64,000 nucleotides of DNA from Blattabacterium sp. DPU (GTDB lineage Bacteria > Bacteroidota > Bacteroidia > Flavobacteriales > Blattabacteriaceae). Below are positions 47,800-57,121 of this stretch, in pieces. The DNA lies in the NCBI RefSeq assembly GCF_011290385.1, contig NZ_CP049785.1:409008-473007 (forward strand). The letters are read 5' to 3'. The translations under genes were made by a program, and so were the position numbers. Position 1 is the first letter of the stretch. The number at the start of each line of letters is the position of its first letter. Under the pieces are notes generated by a model, which saw only the letters and a list, made by a program, of their open reading frames with translations, ran no database searches and had not been told where the DNA came from.

Positions 47800-49304
47800 T
47801 TATTCATTTCAAATCCTGCTATATATATTTGTCCATTTTGTTTAATAGATTTTATGGTCACATCTCCAGAATATTTTTTTAAAACTCTATCAACATCATT
47901 AGGTTTTTTCATTTTTGTTCCATTGATAGATAAAATAATGTCTCCTTCCTCTAACCCAAGAGCACTTAAACGACCTGTTCGGATCTCTACAATTCTGATT
48001 CCATAATCAATTCCAAAATCTTTTTTAGACTCTTGATTAAGTGGTTCAAATATTGCTCCTAACAATTCAGATGGAGTAATTTCCTCTTTAGTTCTTATTT
48101 TAGTTCTTCCTTGCAAATCTTTTAAAATAATGTTAAAAGTTTTTTTTTGTTTATTTCGTATAATATTTACTTTTACTTTATCCCCTGGATATTTTGTTCC
48201 CACAATAAATGATAAATCAGCAATATTTTGTATAGATTTTCCATCTATGCTTTTTATGATATCTCCTTTTTTTAATCCGGCATCTGCAGATCCACTTTTT
48301 TCAAAAACTTCTCCTATTAAAAAACCTTGTTGTGATTTTATATTCTGATGTGTTTCTTTGTTATAAGCCTTTAAATATTCTGTTTTAGATAAATCTATTC
48401 CTCTCACTCCTAAATATGCACGTTGTACTGTCCCATATTTTTTTATATCTTTAACGACTTTTGCAACTAAATTAGAAGGAGCAGCAAAACTATATCCTAT
48501 AAAATTTCCTGAAGCTGAAGAAATGGCTGTATTTATTCCAATTAATTCTCCATTTGTATTGATTAATGCTCCTCCACTATTTCCAGGATTCACAGCTGCA
48601 TCTGTTTGAAAAAAGGATTCAATAGCGGATTGTGTTTCTCCTCTTAATATTCCTAAACTTCTATTTTTTGCACTAATGATACCTGCAGTTACGGTGGAGT
48701 TTAAATCAAAAGGATTTCCTATAGCTAAAACCCATTCTCCTACTTGTACTTTATTGGAATCAGAAAAATAAATGAAAGGTAAATTTTTTTCATTAATTTT
48801 TAATAAAGAAATATCGGTACTAGGATCTGTTCCTATTAATTTCGCTTTATAAGTTCTTTGATCGCTAAGAGTAATTTCTATTTTTTCCGCATCTCTTATG
48901 ACATGATTATTAGTTACAATATATCCATCAGGCGATATGATTACTCCAGATCCATGAAGCCCAGGAATATCGTTTTTTTGAGGTTTTTTACCTCTATGAG
49001 GTCCAAAATCTTCAGGAAAACCAAAAAAGAAATCAAATGGATCAAATTGATTGTTATATTTTTTTGAATAGTTTTTTATATTGACTACTGCATGTATCGT
49101 TTTCGATACGACTCTTGTAAAATCAGGAAAACCAGCAGAACTAACCAATGAAGAAGAATCTGAAGAGGTTAGTTTTGTTTTTGCTAAAGATGATGTATAT
49201 GGAAAAAGTATAGGTTCTTCTTTAGCGTATTTTTTATATGCAGCAATAGTTATTATTGAACTCATAATACTGCTCAGTACAATATAAAAAACTATTTTCT
49301 TCAT
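47796..49304 (-). CDS. Do-family periplasmic serine protease (HtrA/DegP/DegQ)
   Basis: Protease and chaperone for misfolded envelope proteins. An N-terminal membrane or signal segment (KKIVFYIVLSSIMSSIITIAAY) is followed by a trypsin-like domain with catalytic His in VTNNHVI, Asp in STDISLLKI and Ser in GNSGGALIN. Two PDZ domains follow (around GSADAGLKKGDIIKSIDG and SALGLEEGDIILSINGTKM). The frame opens at 49325, but the ATG at 49304 gives a normal start (502 residues). It overlaps the LptF/G gene by 4 bases. Confidence 0.94.
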   Translation of the reverse strand: MKKIVFYIVLSSIMSSIITIAAYKKYAKEEPILFPYTSSLAKTKLTSSDSSSLVSSAGFPDFTRVVSKTIHAVVNIKNYSKKYNNQFDPFDFFFGFPEDFGPHRGKKPQKNDIPGLHGSGVIISPDGYIVTNNHVIRDAEKIEITLSDQRTYKAKLIGTDPSTDISLLKINEKNLPFIYFSDSNKVQVGEWVLAIGNPFDLNSTVTAGIISAKNRSLGILRGETQSAIESFFQTDAAVNPGNSGGALINTNGELIGINTAISSASGNFIGYSFAAPSNLVAKVVKDIKKYGTVQRAYLGVRGIDLSKTEYLKAYNKETHQNIKSQQGFLIGEVFEKSGSADAGLKKGDIIKSIDGKSIQNIADLSFIVGTKYPGDKVKVNIIRNKQKKTFNIILKDLQGRTKIRTKEEITPSELLGAIFEPLNQESKKDFGIDYGIRIVEIRTGRLSALGLEEGDIILSINGTKMKKPNDVDRVLKKYSGDVTIKSIKQNGQIYIAGFEMNN

Positions 49305-49322
49305 ATTTTTTTTATTTAAAAA

Positions 49323-49330
49323 CAAATATA
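49323..49330 (-). promoter_or_regulatory. Candidate -7 element of htrA
   Basis: TATATTTG on the minus strand fits TAnnTTTG, about 19 bases upstream of the chosen ATG. No well-spaced TTTG is seen upstream, and short AT-rich matches are expected by chance in this genome. Confidence 0.3.
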
Positions 49331-49376
49331 TAGAAATTAATAATTTTATAGATTTTACAGTTCAAAAAAATAATAT

Positions 49377-49384
49377 TAACTTCG
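49377..49384 (+). promoter_or_regulatory. Candidate -7 element of dapF
   Basis: TAACTTCG differs by one base from TAnnTTTG and ends 5 bases before the dapF ATG, implying a leaderless transcript if used. No -33 match is evident. Confidence 0.25.
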
Positions 49385-49389
49385 TTGCC

Positions 49390-50187
49390 ATGGAATTGAA
49401 TTTTTATAAATATCAAGGAACGGGAAATGACTTTATACTTTTAGATTCTAGACAAAAAAAAATAGAAAAAAATCCTTTCATATTCAAAAAATTGTGTGAT
49501 AGACATTTTGGAATTGGAGCCGATGGAATTGTTCTGATTCAAAATGATGATGAATATAAAAGTGATTTTTATATGAAGTATTGTAATTCCGATGGAAAAG
49601 AAAGTACAATGTGTGGAAATGGGGGAAGATGTGCTATTTTTTTTGCAAATCAATTAGGAATTACCAGTAAAAATAAAATTCATTTTCGAGCGATAGATGG
49701 ATATCATAATGGATTTATAAATAATGATTTGGTTTCTATAAATCTAATCAATATAGATAAAAATTCAATAGAAATTTATCCAGAATATGTTTTTCTAAAT
49801 ACAGGATCTCCACATCATATTCTATTTGTGGAAAATATAAAAGAAAAAAACGTATATAAAGAAGGAAAAAATATTCGATTTAAAAATCCTTATTCAGAGA
49901 AAGGAGTTAATGTAAATTTTGTAAAAATTTTTGAAAAAAATGCGTTACAAGTACGAACTTATGAAAGAGGAGTAGAAAACGAAACTTTATCTTGTGGAAC
50001 AGGAGTCGTTGCCTCTGTTATTGCTGCATGTGAAACAAATAAAATAAAAGATAATGTTGGAGAAATTTTAGTTCAAACAATTGGAGGGGAATTACGGGTT
50101 TCATTCACAAAGACAAAAAATGAGTATAAAAATGTTTATTTAACCGGAAATGTTAAATTTATATTTAAAGGTTCTATTCATATTTAA
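49390..50187 (+). CDS. dapF: Diaminopimelate epimerase
   Basis: Converts LL- to meso-diaminopimelate for both lysine and peptidoglycan. The two catalytic cysteines are in STMCGNGGRCAIFFA (about residue 76) and ETLSCGTGVVASVIA (about 202). The N-terminus YKYQGTGNDFILLDSR is typical. At 265 residues it is normal. It complements the meso-DAP type MurE in this window. The M42 peptidase starts 3 bases after its stop. Confidence 0.97.
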   Translation: MELNFYKYQGTGNDFILLDSRQKKIEKNPFIFKKLCDRHFGIGADGIVLIQNDDEYKSDFYMKYCNSDGKESTMCGNGGRCAIFFANQLGITSKNKIHFRAIDGYHNGFINNDLVSINLINIDKNSIEIYPEYVFLNTGSPHHILFVENIKEKNVYKEGKNIRFKNPYSEKGVNVNFVKIFEKNALQVRTYERGVENETLSCGTGVVASVIAACETNKIKDNVGEILVQTIGGELRVSFTKTKNEYKNVYLTGNVKFIFKGSIHI

Positions 50188-50190
50188 TAT

Positions 50191-51291
50191 GTGAAAAAAA
50201 ATAAAATAATGAGTAATTATTCAATTAATAGTGATTCTATTAAATTTCTTGAAAAATATTTAAATGAATTTTCTCCAACAGGACATGAAAACGAGGGACA
50301 AAAAATATGGATAAACTATATTAGTTCTTATGTAGAAAAAATACAAACAGACTTATATGGTACATCAGTAGGAATTATAAATCCTAATTCTCCATATAAA
50401 TTAATTATTGAAGCTCATGTTGATGAAATATCATGGTACGTTAATTATATAACAGAAGAAGGGATTATATATGTTTCTCGTAATGGAGGATCAGATCACC
50501 AAATTGCTCCATCTAAAAGAGTAATCATTCATACGGAAAAAGGATTCGTACATGGAGTATTTGGATGGCCAGCTATTCATACGAGAAAACCTTTCGAAGA
50601 GAAGTCTCCTAATATAGATAATATATTTATAGATATTGGTGTTTCCAGTAAAAATGAAGCTATTAATATGGGTGTTCATGTGGGTTGTGTGATAACTTAT
50701 CCCGATCAATTTTTTATTATGAATCGAAATTATTTTGTATCTAGGGCATTAGATAATAAAATAGGGGGATTCATTATTGCAGAAGTAGCAAAAATGATAA
50801 TAGAAAATAATATTGATTTAAAATTTGGATTATATATAGTGAATTCAGTTCAAGAGGAAGTAGGATTGAAAGGAGCTAAAATGATATCTAAAATCATACA
50901 ACCCAATGTTTCTATTGTAACAGATGTTACACATGACACTTGTATTCCTATGATTGATAAAAAAATACAAGGAGATATTAAATGTGGATTAGGCCCTGTC
51001 ATAGGATATGCTCCTTCGATACATAAAAATATTAGAGAATTGATTATTAATACTGCTAATAGTAAAAAAATAAGTTTTCAACGTTTAGTTTCATCTAGAT
51101 CCACAGGAACAGATGTAGATGCTTTTGCTTATTCCAATAAAGGGGTATTGTCTGCTTTAATTTCTATTCCTCTTAAATATATGCATACCACAGTAGAAAT
51201 GGTTCATAAAAAAGATATAGAACAAACTATATTATTAATTTTTGAAACTTTACAGGTAATTAATAATGAAAATAAATTTTTCATTGATTGA
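50191..51291 (+). CDS. M42-family metallo-aminopeptidase
   Basis: Dinuclear metal peptidase of the glutamyl-aminopeptidase/TET type. Metal ligands: His and Asp in EAHVDEISW, Asp in SRALDNKIGG, the Glu pair in VQEEVGLKGA, Asp in VTDVTHDT, and a final His in MHTTVEMV. At 366 residues it is typical. The start is GTG at 50191; an ATG at 50209 is an alternative. It probably recycles peptides in the cytosol. The 3' end overlaps ychF by 11 bases. Confidence 0.88.
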   Translation: MKKNKIMSNYSINSDSIKFLEKYLNEFSPTGHENEGQKIWINYISSYVEKIQTDLYGTSVGIINPNSPYKLIIEAHVDEISWYVNYITEEGIIYVSRNGGSDHQIAPSKRVIIHTEKGFVHGVFGWPAIHTRKPFEEKSPNIDNIFIDIGVSSKNEAINMGVHVGCVITYPDQFFIMNRNYFVSRALDNKIGGFIIAEVAKMIIENNIDLKFGLYIVNSVQEEVGLKGAKMISKIIQPNVSIVTDVTHDTCIPMIDKKIQGDIKCGLGPVIGYAPSIHKNIRELIINTANSKKISFQRLVSSRSTGTDVDAFAYSNKGVLSALISIPLKYMHTTVEMVHKKDIEQTILLIFETLQVINNENKFFID

Positions 51292-52285
51292 ATCTGAAAT
51301 GAATAATATCTCCATCTTGTATGAGATAATTTTTTCCTACCAATAATATTTTTCCTGCTTTTTTCACATTTTCTTCGGATCCACATTTGATAAAATCACT
51401 ATAATGAATAACTTTTGCTTTAATAAATTTTTTTTGAAAATCTGTATGAATAACTGAAGATGCTTCATAAGCTGTACATGGATTCGGAATGGACCAAGAT
51501 CGAATTTCTTTTTTACCTACTGTAAAGAAACTTTGTAAGTTTAACAACTTATAAGTTTCTTTTAGGACTTGATTAATTCCTATACAATTTTTTATCAGGG
51601 ATAAAATTACCAAAGTAGAATTTTCCATTTCTATTATCTTTTTAAGACTTTCTATACATAAATTATTTTTAAATTTATTATCTATATTACATACATAAAC
51701 AACAGGTTTAATAGTTAGTAATTGTAAATCTTTGATATATTCTTTTTCATTTTCTTGAAATGGATACATTCTAATATTTTTTCCTTTTTTTAAAAAAGAA
51801 AAAATTTTTTTTAGTATATGTGTCGATTTATTGATTTGATTTTTTTTTGTGACTTTTTCTAATCTTTTTTCTATTGTTTCTAAATCTTTAAACTGTAATT
51901 CCATGTCAATAATTTCTTTATCTCTAATAGGATTTACAGATCCTTCTACATGAAGAACACTTATATCGTGAAAAAAACGGATCATATGGATAATAACATT
52001 TGTTTCACGAATATGAGATAAAAATTTATTTCCTAATCCTTCTCCCTTATGCGATCCCTTAATTAATCCAGCTATATCTACTATTTTTATTTCAGATGGA
52101 ATTATTTTTGTAGGATTAATGATTTTTTTTAATTCGTATAGTCTTTTATCTGGAACTTTTGCAATTCCATAGTTTGGTTCTATGGTACAAAAAGGAAAAT
52201 TTTTTGATTCTGCTTTAGAATTGGAAATTAGATTAAAAAATGTTGATTTTCCTGTATTTGGAAGGCCTATAATTCCACATTTCAT
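51281..52285 (-). CDS. ychF: Ribosome-binding ATPase YchF (Obg family)
   Basis: Conserved translation-associated ATPase of the Obg group. G1 motif IIGLPNTGKSTFFN, G3 VDIAGLIKGSHKGEGLGNKFLSHIRE, and the changed G4 (VCNID in place of NKxD) that makes the family prefer ATP. A coiled-coil middle and a C-terminal TGS domain (AKVIHYSDFIKCGS, ending GDIIHFRFNQ) follow. At 334 residues it is about 30 shorter than E. coli YchF. It is divergent from tatC across 76 bases. Confidence 0.95.
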   Translation of the reverse strand: MKCGIIGLPNTGKSTFFNLISNSKAESKNFPFCTIEPNYGIAKVPDKRLYELKKIINPTKIIPSEIKIVDIAGLIKGSHKGEGLGNKFLSHIRETNVIIHMIRFFHDISVLHVEGSVNPIRDKEIIDMELQFKDLETIEKRLEKVTKKNQINKSTHILKKIFSFLKKGKNIRMYPFQENEKEYIKDLQLLTIKPVVYVCNIDNKFKNNLCIESLKKIIEMENSTLVILSLIKNCIGINQVLKETYKLLNLQSFFTVGKKEIRSWSIPNPCTAYEASSVIHTDFQKKFIKAKVIHYSDFIKCGSEENVKKAGKILLVGKNYLIQDGDIIHFRFNQ

Positions 52286-52361
52286 TTATATGAAATTTAA
52301 CATAAAATTACAATTTTTCTTTAAAAAAAGTATTTTTTATTCAAAATTTAATTTTGATGAA

Positions 52362-53153
52362 ATGAATAAAAATAAAATGCCGTTTTGGAAACACATTGAT
52401 GAATTAAGAAAACATGTAATTCATTGTTTTTGTGCAATAATCATTTTAATGATTATTTTAATGAACAATAAAAATATTATATTTGATTGTATTATTTTTG
52501 CCCCGGCAAAAACAGATTTCATTACTTACCGTATATTTTATAAATTAGCAAATTCTTTTTTAGGAATCCATTTAAATTCTGTTTCTTTTTTACATAAAAA
52601 TTTAGAGATACAGAATAGACAAATATTTGGACAATTCAATATTTATGTCTGGACTTGTTTTATTGGAGGTATTATTTTATCCTTTCCTTATGTTTTTTAT
52701 GAATTTTGGAAATTTATAGAACCAGCTCTTTCTGAGAAAGAAAAAAAATATTCAATATGGATATTGATTATCGTCACTTTTTTATTTTTATTAGGAATTA
52801 TTTTTGGTTATTTTATATTATGTCCTTTTTTAATTCATTTTGGATATTCTTTTAGAATCAGTCATATTCCAAAAAATATATTCGATTTATCAGATTATAT
52901 TTCTTTAATTATGCATTCAGTATTTTCTATGGGAATTATTTTTTTATTTCCATTTTTTATATTTTTTTTTACTAAAATGGAATTAATCTCTTATTCATTT
53001 TTAAAAAAATATAGAAAACATGCTTTTTTAATTCTATTAGTTATAGCTTCTGCTATAACTCCTGGAGACATTTTAAGTACTATCATAGTTTTAATTCCTC
53101 TTATGATACTTTATCAAGTGAGTATATATATTTCTTTTTATACAAATAAATAA
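52362..53153 (+). CDS. tatC: Sec-independent translocase TatC
   Basis: Core membrane receptor of the twin-arginine export system, with six helices. It starts NKMPFWKHIDELRKHVIHC, the conserved FxxHxxELRxR-like N-terminus; IGGIILSFPYVFYEFWKFIEPALSEKEKK and SAITPGDILSTIIVLIPLMILYQVSIY are further signatures. The open frame starts at 52182 inside ychF, but the ATG at 52362 fits TatC (263 residues). No tatA is in the window. Its stop codon is the first base of a hairpin terminator. Confidence 0.93.
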   Translation: MNKNKMPFWKHIDELRKHVIHCFCAIIILMIILMNNKNIIFDCIIFAPAKTDFITYRIFYKLANSFLGIHLNSVSFLHKNLEIQNRQIFGQFNIYVWTCFIGGIILSFPYVFYEFWKFIEPALSEKEKKYSIWILIIVTFLFLLGIIFGYFILCPFLIHFGYSFRISHIPKNIFDLSDYISLIMHSVFSMGIIFLFPFFIFFFTKMELISYSFLKKYRKHAFLILLVIASAITPGDILSTIIVLIPLMILYQVSIYISFYTNK

Positions 53154-53184
53154 AAAAGCCTCTTTATTTTCAAGAGGCTTTTTT
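53152..53184. terminator. Bidirectional hairpin terminator between tatC and ompA
   Basis: Twelve-base perfect stem: AAAAAAGCCTCT (53152-53163) pairs with AGAGGCTTTTTT (53173-53184) around a 9-base loop. The GC core with A and T runs on both sides works in either direction. It serves tatC on the plus strand and the OmpA gene on the minus strand. I saw no equally clear hairpin elsewhere in the window. Confidence 0.88.
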
Positions 53185-53186
53185 AT

Positions 53187-54380
53187 TTATGATTTTCGTA
53201 TTATGATTTCAACACGTCGTCCTTTTTTTTTTACTACTCCTAATCCTCTAACTTCTATCCTAGAAGGATCTACTCCTTTAGAGATCAAAGCTTCAAATAC
53301 AGAATGAGCTCTTTTTAAAGATAAAATTTTATTATAATAAGATTTTCCATGAGCATCTGTATATCCATTTATGTAAAATTTAGAATTAGGTATACTATTT
53401 ATCATAATTTTAGCAAATTCATTAATAATTGTCAAAGAACGAGGAGATAATGAAGATTTACCCAATCCAAAAAAAATAGGACTAAAAACTATATTAGGAC
53501 ATCCTTTGTTTTCTTTTTTACCAAATTTTGTAGGACATTTATCTTCGTAATCCGGAATATTATCTGAATCCGTATCAGGACAACCCTTAAATTTTTTTAA
53601 TCCAAATTGATTTGGACATAAATCTTTCTGATCTAAAACTCCATCATTATCTGAGTCTTCTTGATCATTTTGCTTTTTATCACAAAAAATTTTCTTTTCC
53701 TCATTTTTTTCTTTTTCTTCAGAAAAAGAATTATCTTCTTTAGCTTCTGCTACAATTTTATTATGATTAATTTTTAAATTTCCGAAACGAAAAACAAATC
53801 CTACATTATGTTTCCAAAAATTTAAATAATCTTTTGTTTGTTTTGCAAACACATGATTATAAGTACTTTGAAAGTTTATACCCAAGTTAGAAACTATCCA
53901 TAAATTTATTCCCAATCCTCCATCTAATAGAAAAAAATTTGTTTTATTTGTTTTAAAATATTTTGTCTCTGAAATTCTTAACTCTCTATTGATATAATTG
54001 TTGAATTTGTGATATCCTCCTCCTAATTTTAAATAAGGATCAAATTTTTTATAAGGAAAAATATATAAATTAACCCCATGACTTATTTTCACAAAAAAAT
54101 TATTTCCTACTCTCCATCTAGTATTGTTTACCATTCCTAATGAAGCATCTAAATATACTCCTACATGCTTTTTTATATTATGTTCCAATTCTATACTAGA
54201 AATAATGGGATTAAAACTATTATTTTTTTTAAGAAGGAATCCTTTAAAAGGAGACATTATAGGATAATAATTGATGTCATGTGCTCCTATTTTAATAAAC
54301 CATTTTTCTTTCGAATCTTGGGAAAATACAGAAGAAAAAAAAGTAAATAAAGCAACAATAAAAAAATTGACGTTTTTCAT
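53187..54380 (-). CDS. OmpA-family outer-membrane protein with calcium-binding repeats
   Basis: Outer-membrane barrel protein anchored to peptidoglycan. Signal peptide (KNVNFFIVALFTFFSSVFS), N-terminal barrel of about 190 residues, an acidic linker, then thrombospondin type 3-like repeats (DSDNDGVLDQKDLCP and DTDSDNIPDYEDKCP), and a C-terminal OmpA domain with FYINGYTDAHGKSYYNKILSLKRAHSV. At 397 residues it is a typical Bacteroidota version. Retention suggests a real outer membrane attached to the murein. A hairpin terminator follows the stop. Confidence 0.92.
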   Translation of the reverse strand: MKNVNFFIVALFTFFSSVFSQDSKEKWFIKIGAHDINYYPIMSPFKGFLLKKNNSFNPIISSIELEHNIKKHVGVYLDASLGMVNNTRWRVGNNFFVKISHGVNLYIFPYKKFDPYLKLGGGYHKFNNYINRELRISETKYFKTNKTNFFLLDGGLGINLWIVSNLGINFQSTYNHVFAKQTKDYLNFWKHNVGFVFRFGNLKINHNKIVAEAKEDNSFSEEKEKNEEKKIFCDKKQNDQEDSDNDGVLDQKDLCPNQFGLKKFKGCPDTDSDNIPDYEDKCPTKFGKKENKGCPNIVFSPIFFGLGKSSLSPRSLTIINEFAKIMINSIPNSKFYINGYTDAHGKSYYNKILSLKRAHSVFEALISKGVDPSRIEVRGLGVVKKKGRRVEIIIRKS

Positions 54381-54408
54381 AAAACTATAATTTCTTTAAA
54401 ATCTAAAA

Positions 54409-54416
54409 CAAATATA
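54409..54416 (-). promoter_or_regulatory. Candidate -7 element of the OmpA gene
   Basis: TATATTTG on the minus strand fits TAnnTTTG and lies about 29 bases upstream of the ATG at 54380. A -33 TTTG at the right distance is not clear. Confidence 0.35.
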
Positions 54417-54428
54417 TTTAAAAATAAA

Positions 54429-54878
54429 TTAAATGCGATTTTTTAATTTGAAAGATTGTTTAATTTCTCTAGATAAATCTTTTTTTCGTAAAAATTCACG
54501 TTTATCATATATTTTTTTTCCTTTAGCTAAAACTATTTTCATTTTTATATATCCTTTTTCATTAAAAAACAATTCTATGGGAATTAAAGTTAAACCTGTA
54601 TTTTTTAATTTTTTATTGATTTTCACTAATTCTTGTTTTTTCAACAACAATTTTCTTTCTCTTCTGCTTGAATGATTCCAATTGGTTCCAAATTTATATT
54701 CAGCTACATACATATTGATGGAATATAACTCTCCATGTTTCATTTGACAAAAACTTTCCATGATATTAACTTTATTTTGTCTTATTGATTTAACTTCTGT
54801 TCCAAATAATTGTATTCCAGCTATATAATATTCTATGAAATGATATTTAAATCTCGCTTTTCTATTTAGAATACTCAT
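54429..54878 (-). CDS. smpB: SsrA (tmRNA)-binding protein SmpB
   Basis: Delivers tmRNA to stalled ribosomes. Motifs: N-terminal ILNRKARFKYHFIEYYIAGIQLFGTEVKSI, the LLLKKQEL helix, GLTLIPIELFFNEKGYIKMKIVLAKGKKIYDKRE, and a basic tail ending FKLKNRI. At 149 residues it is normal. The ssrA gene itself is not in this window. It is followed by the OmpA gene on the same strand and is divergent from transketolase. Confidence 0.95.
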   Translation of the reverse strand: MSILNRKARFKYHFIEYYIAGIQLFGTEVKSIRQNKVNIMESFCQMKHGELYSINMYVAEYKFGTNWNHSSRRERKLLLKKQELVKINKKLKNTGLTLIPIELFFNEKGYIKMKIVLAKGKKIYDKREFLRKKDLSREIKQSFKLKNRI

Positions 54879-54947
54879 AATTAATTGTTATTTTTGTGAA
54901 ATAGTCAAAATAAATTACAAAAATATACAAACAAAAAAATTGAAAAA

Positions 54948-55805
54948 ATGAATGGACGTTATTTAAAAGATTTGTGTATTCAAGTGAGAAGGGACATTTT
55001 ACGCATGGTCAATGATGCAAAATCAGGACATCCTGGTGGATCTTTAGGATGTACAGAGTATTTTGTAGCTTTATATCAAAAAATAATGCATTATAATCCA
55101 AGTCAATTTTCTATGGAGGGGAAAGAAGAAGACCTCTTTTTCTTATCTAATGGACATATATCTCCTGTTTATTATAGCGTATTAGCTCGTTCAGGATTTT
55201 TTCCAATTAAGGAATTATCTACTTTCAGAAAATTAAATTCTCGTTTACAAGGGCATCCTTCTGTACATGGAGGGGTCCCCGGAATACGAATTGCTTCTGG
55301 TTCATTAGGACAAGGAATGTCTGTTTCCATCGGTGCAGCTTTATCAAAAAAGCTCAACAAAGAATTGAATAGGATTGTTTACAGTTTACATGGAGATGGA
55401 GAATTAAATGAAGGACAAATTTGGGAAGCCGTTTTATACGCAGGATCTAGAAAAATAGATAATTATATAGCTACTATAGATTATAATGGACAACAAATAG
55501 ATGGATCTACAGATGAAGTCTTACCTTTAGGTAATTTAAAAAAAAAATTTGAATCTTTTGATTGGAAAGTTCTAGAAGAATTAGAGGGGAATAATATTGA
55601 AAAAGTGATTAACATTTTGAAAAAAGCAAAAAATGAAACAGGAAAAGGAAAACCTATTTTAATCATATTATATACCCAAATGGGATATGGTGTTGATTTT
55701 ATGATGGGCAACAATACATGGCATGGAAAATCTCCTAATGAAGAAGAATTAAAAAAAGCTTTATCTCAACTTCCTGAAACTTATTTAGGAGACTACTCAT
55801 TATAA
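54948..55805 (+). CDS. Transketolase, N-terminal subunit
   Basis: First half of a split transketolase: the thiamine-diphosphate pyrimidine/diphosphate domain. Motifs: MVNDAKSGHPGGSLGCTEYFVALY, LSNGHISPVYYSVLA, HPSVHGGVPGIRIASGSLGQGMSVSIG and GDGELNEGQIWEA (ThDP motif). At 285 residues it is the typical split form seen in Bacteroidota. The partner follows 11 bases downstream. Together they serve the non-oxidative pentose phosphate pathway. Confidence 0.95.
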   Translation: MNGRYLKDLCIQVRRDILRMVNDAKSGHPGGSLGCTEYFVALYQKIMHYNPSQFSMEGKEEDLFFLSNGHISPVYYSVLARSGFFPIKELSTFRKLNSRLQGHPSVHGGVPGIRIASGSLGQGMSVSIGAALSKKLNKELNRIVYSLHGDGELNEGQIWEAVLYAGSRKIDNYIATIDYNGQQIDGSTDEVLPLGNLKKKFESFDWKVLEELEGNNIEKVINILKKAKNETGKGKPILIILYTQMGYGVDFMMGNNTWHGKSPNEEELKKALSQLPETYLGDYSL

Positions 55806-55816
55806 AATTTTATTTT

Positions 55817-56785
55817 ATGAAAAAATATGAAAATCAAGGGCTGAAAGAAACTAGAGCTGGCTTTGGAAATGCTTTAACTTTTTTAGGAAGAACAAATCAA
55901 AAAGTAGTTGCATTATGCGCAGATTTAAAAACTTCTTTATTTATGGATCAATTTTCCCAAGAATTTCCTGAAAGATTTTTTCAAATAGGAATAGCTGAAG
56001 CTAATATGATGGGAATAGCAGCGGGACTTAGTATCGGAAAGTATATTCCATTTACTGGAACATTTGCTAATTTTGCGACATCTCGTGTTTATGATCAAAT
56101 CCGTCAATCTATTGCCTATTCTTACAAAAATGTAAAAATATGCGCTTCTCATTCTGGGTTAACCTTAGGAGAAGATGGAGCAACACATCAAAGTTTAGAA
56201 GATATCGGAATGATGAAAATGTTACCTGGCATGACCGTTATTAATACTTGTGATTATAATCAAACTTATGTAGCTACTTTAGCTATATCTAATCACTTAG
56301 GACCAGTGTATTTACGTTTTGGACGTCCTGCTGTATCCAATTTTACAGATATAAATCAGACATTTGAGATAGGAAAAGCAATAGTATTAACGGAGGGTAA
56401 AGACGTAACTATTGTTAGTACAGGGCATTTAGTATGGGAATCTTTAGAAGCGGCTAGAATTTTATATGAAAAAAAGGGGATAGAATGTGAAGTTATTAAC
56501 GTTCATACAATTAAACCATTAGATGATGACACCATTTTAAAATCTATTAATAAAACAAAATGTATTGTTACTGCAGAAGAACACAACTATTGGGGAGGAT
56601 TAGGCGAAAGTATCGCCAGAATATTGACAACTCATAATAGATCTTTTATTCAAAGTTTAGTAGCTGTAAACGATACTTTTGGAGAGAGTGGAAAACCTAT
56701 GGAACTTTTAAAAAAATATAATATTGATTGTGATTCGATTATAAATCATATTCAATTTGTTTTAAGTAAAAAAAATAAACTATAA
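55817..56785 (+). CDS. Transketolase, C-terminal subunit
   Basis: Second half of the split enzyme, with the pyrimidine-binding and C-terminal domains. Visible: ETRAGFGNALTFLG, IGIAEANMMGIAAGLSIGKYIPFTGTFANFA, HSGLTLGEDGATHQSLEDIGMM, LRFGRPAV, and EEHNYWGGLGESIARIL. At 322 residues it is normal for the split type. A MazG-like gene starts 3 bases after its stop. Confidence 0.95.
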   Translation: MKKYENQGLKETRAGFGNALTFLGRTNQKVVALCADLKTSLFMDQFSQEFPERFFQIGIAEANMMGIAAGLSIGKYIPFTGTFANFATSRVYDQIRQSIAYSYKNVKICASHSGLTLGEDGATHQSLEDIGMMKMLPGMTVINTCDYNQTYVATLAISNHLGPVYLRFGRPAVSNFTDINQTFEIGKAIVLTEGKDVTIVSTGHLVWESLEAARILYEKKGIECEVINVHTIKPLDDDTILKSINKTKCIVTAEEHNYWGGLGESIARILTTHNRSFIQSLVAVNDTFGESGKPMELLKKYNIDCDSIINHIQFVLSKKNKL

Positions 56786-56788
56786 ATA

Positions 56789-57118
56789 TTGGAAATTAAT
56801 AATTTACAAAAGTTAGTTCATGATTGGATAGTGAATCATGGAATTCGTTATTTTGATATATTGACAAATACAATCCTTCTATCTGAAGAAGTAGGTGAAG
56901 TTTCTAGAATTATTGCTAGAAATTATGGAGAACAATCAAAAAAAAGAAATTGCAAAAAAAATGAAGATCTCGGAAAAGAATTATCAGATATACTATTTAT
57001 TATAGCTTGTTTAGCTAATCAAACCGGAATTGATTTAGAAAAATCTTTTCATAAAAAATTAAAAGAAAAGGAAATTAGAGATCATATCAGACATCATGAA
57101 AATAAAAAATTAAAATGA
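56789..57118 (+). CDS. MazG-like nucleotide pyrophosphohydrolase
   Basis: Small all-alpha protein of the MazG/dUTPase-like fold. The metal-binding pattern is visible as LLSEEVGEVSRIIARNYGE (ExxE) and KELSDILFIIACLANQTGIDLEKSF (ExxD-like). At 109 residues it is a single-domain form. It likely removes pyrophosphate from non-canonical NTPs. The start is TTG at 56789; no ATG is nearby. Tightly linked to transketolase upstream and to aroA three bases downstream. Confidence 0.8.
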   Translation: MEINNLQKLVHDWIVNHGIRYFDILTNTILLSEEVGEVSRIIARNYGEQSKKRNCKKNEDLGKELSDILFIIACLANQTGIDLEKSFHKKLKEKEIRDHIRHHENKKLK

Positions 57119-57121
57119 AAT

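Noticed and set aside
52182..52361. N-terminal extension of tatC into ychF
   Set aside because: The added 60 residues lie opposite ychF and have no TatC similarity; the family start is at 52362.
54948..56785. Transketolase broken into two pieces by mutation
   Set aside because: Each half has its own start, normal length and intact motifs; a split transketolase is the normal form in Bacteroidota.
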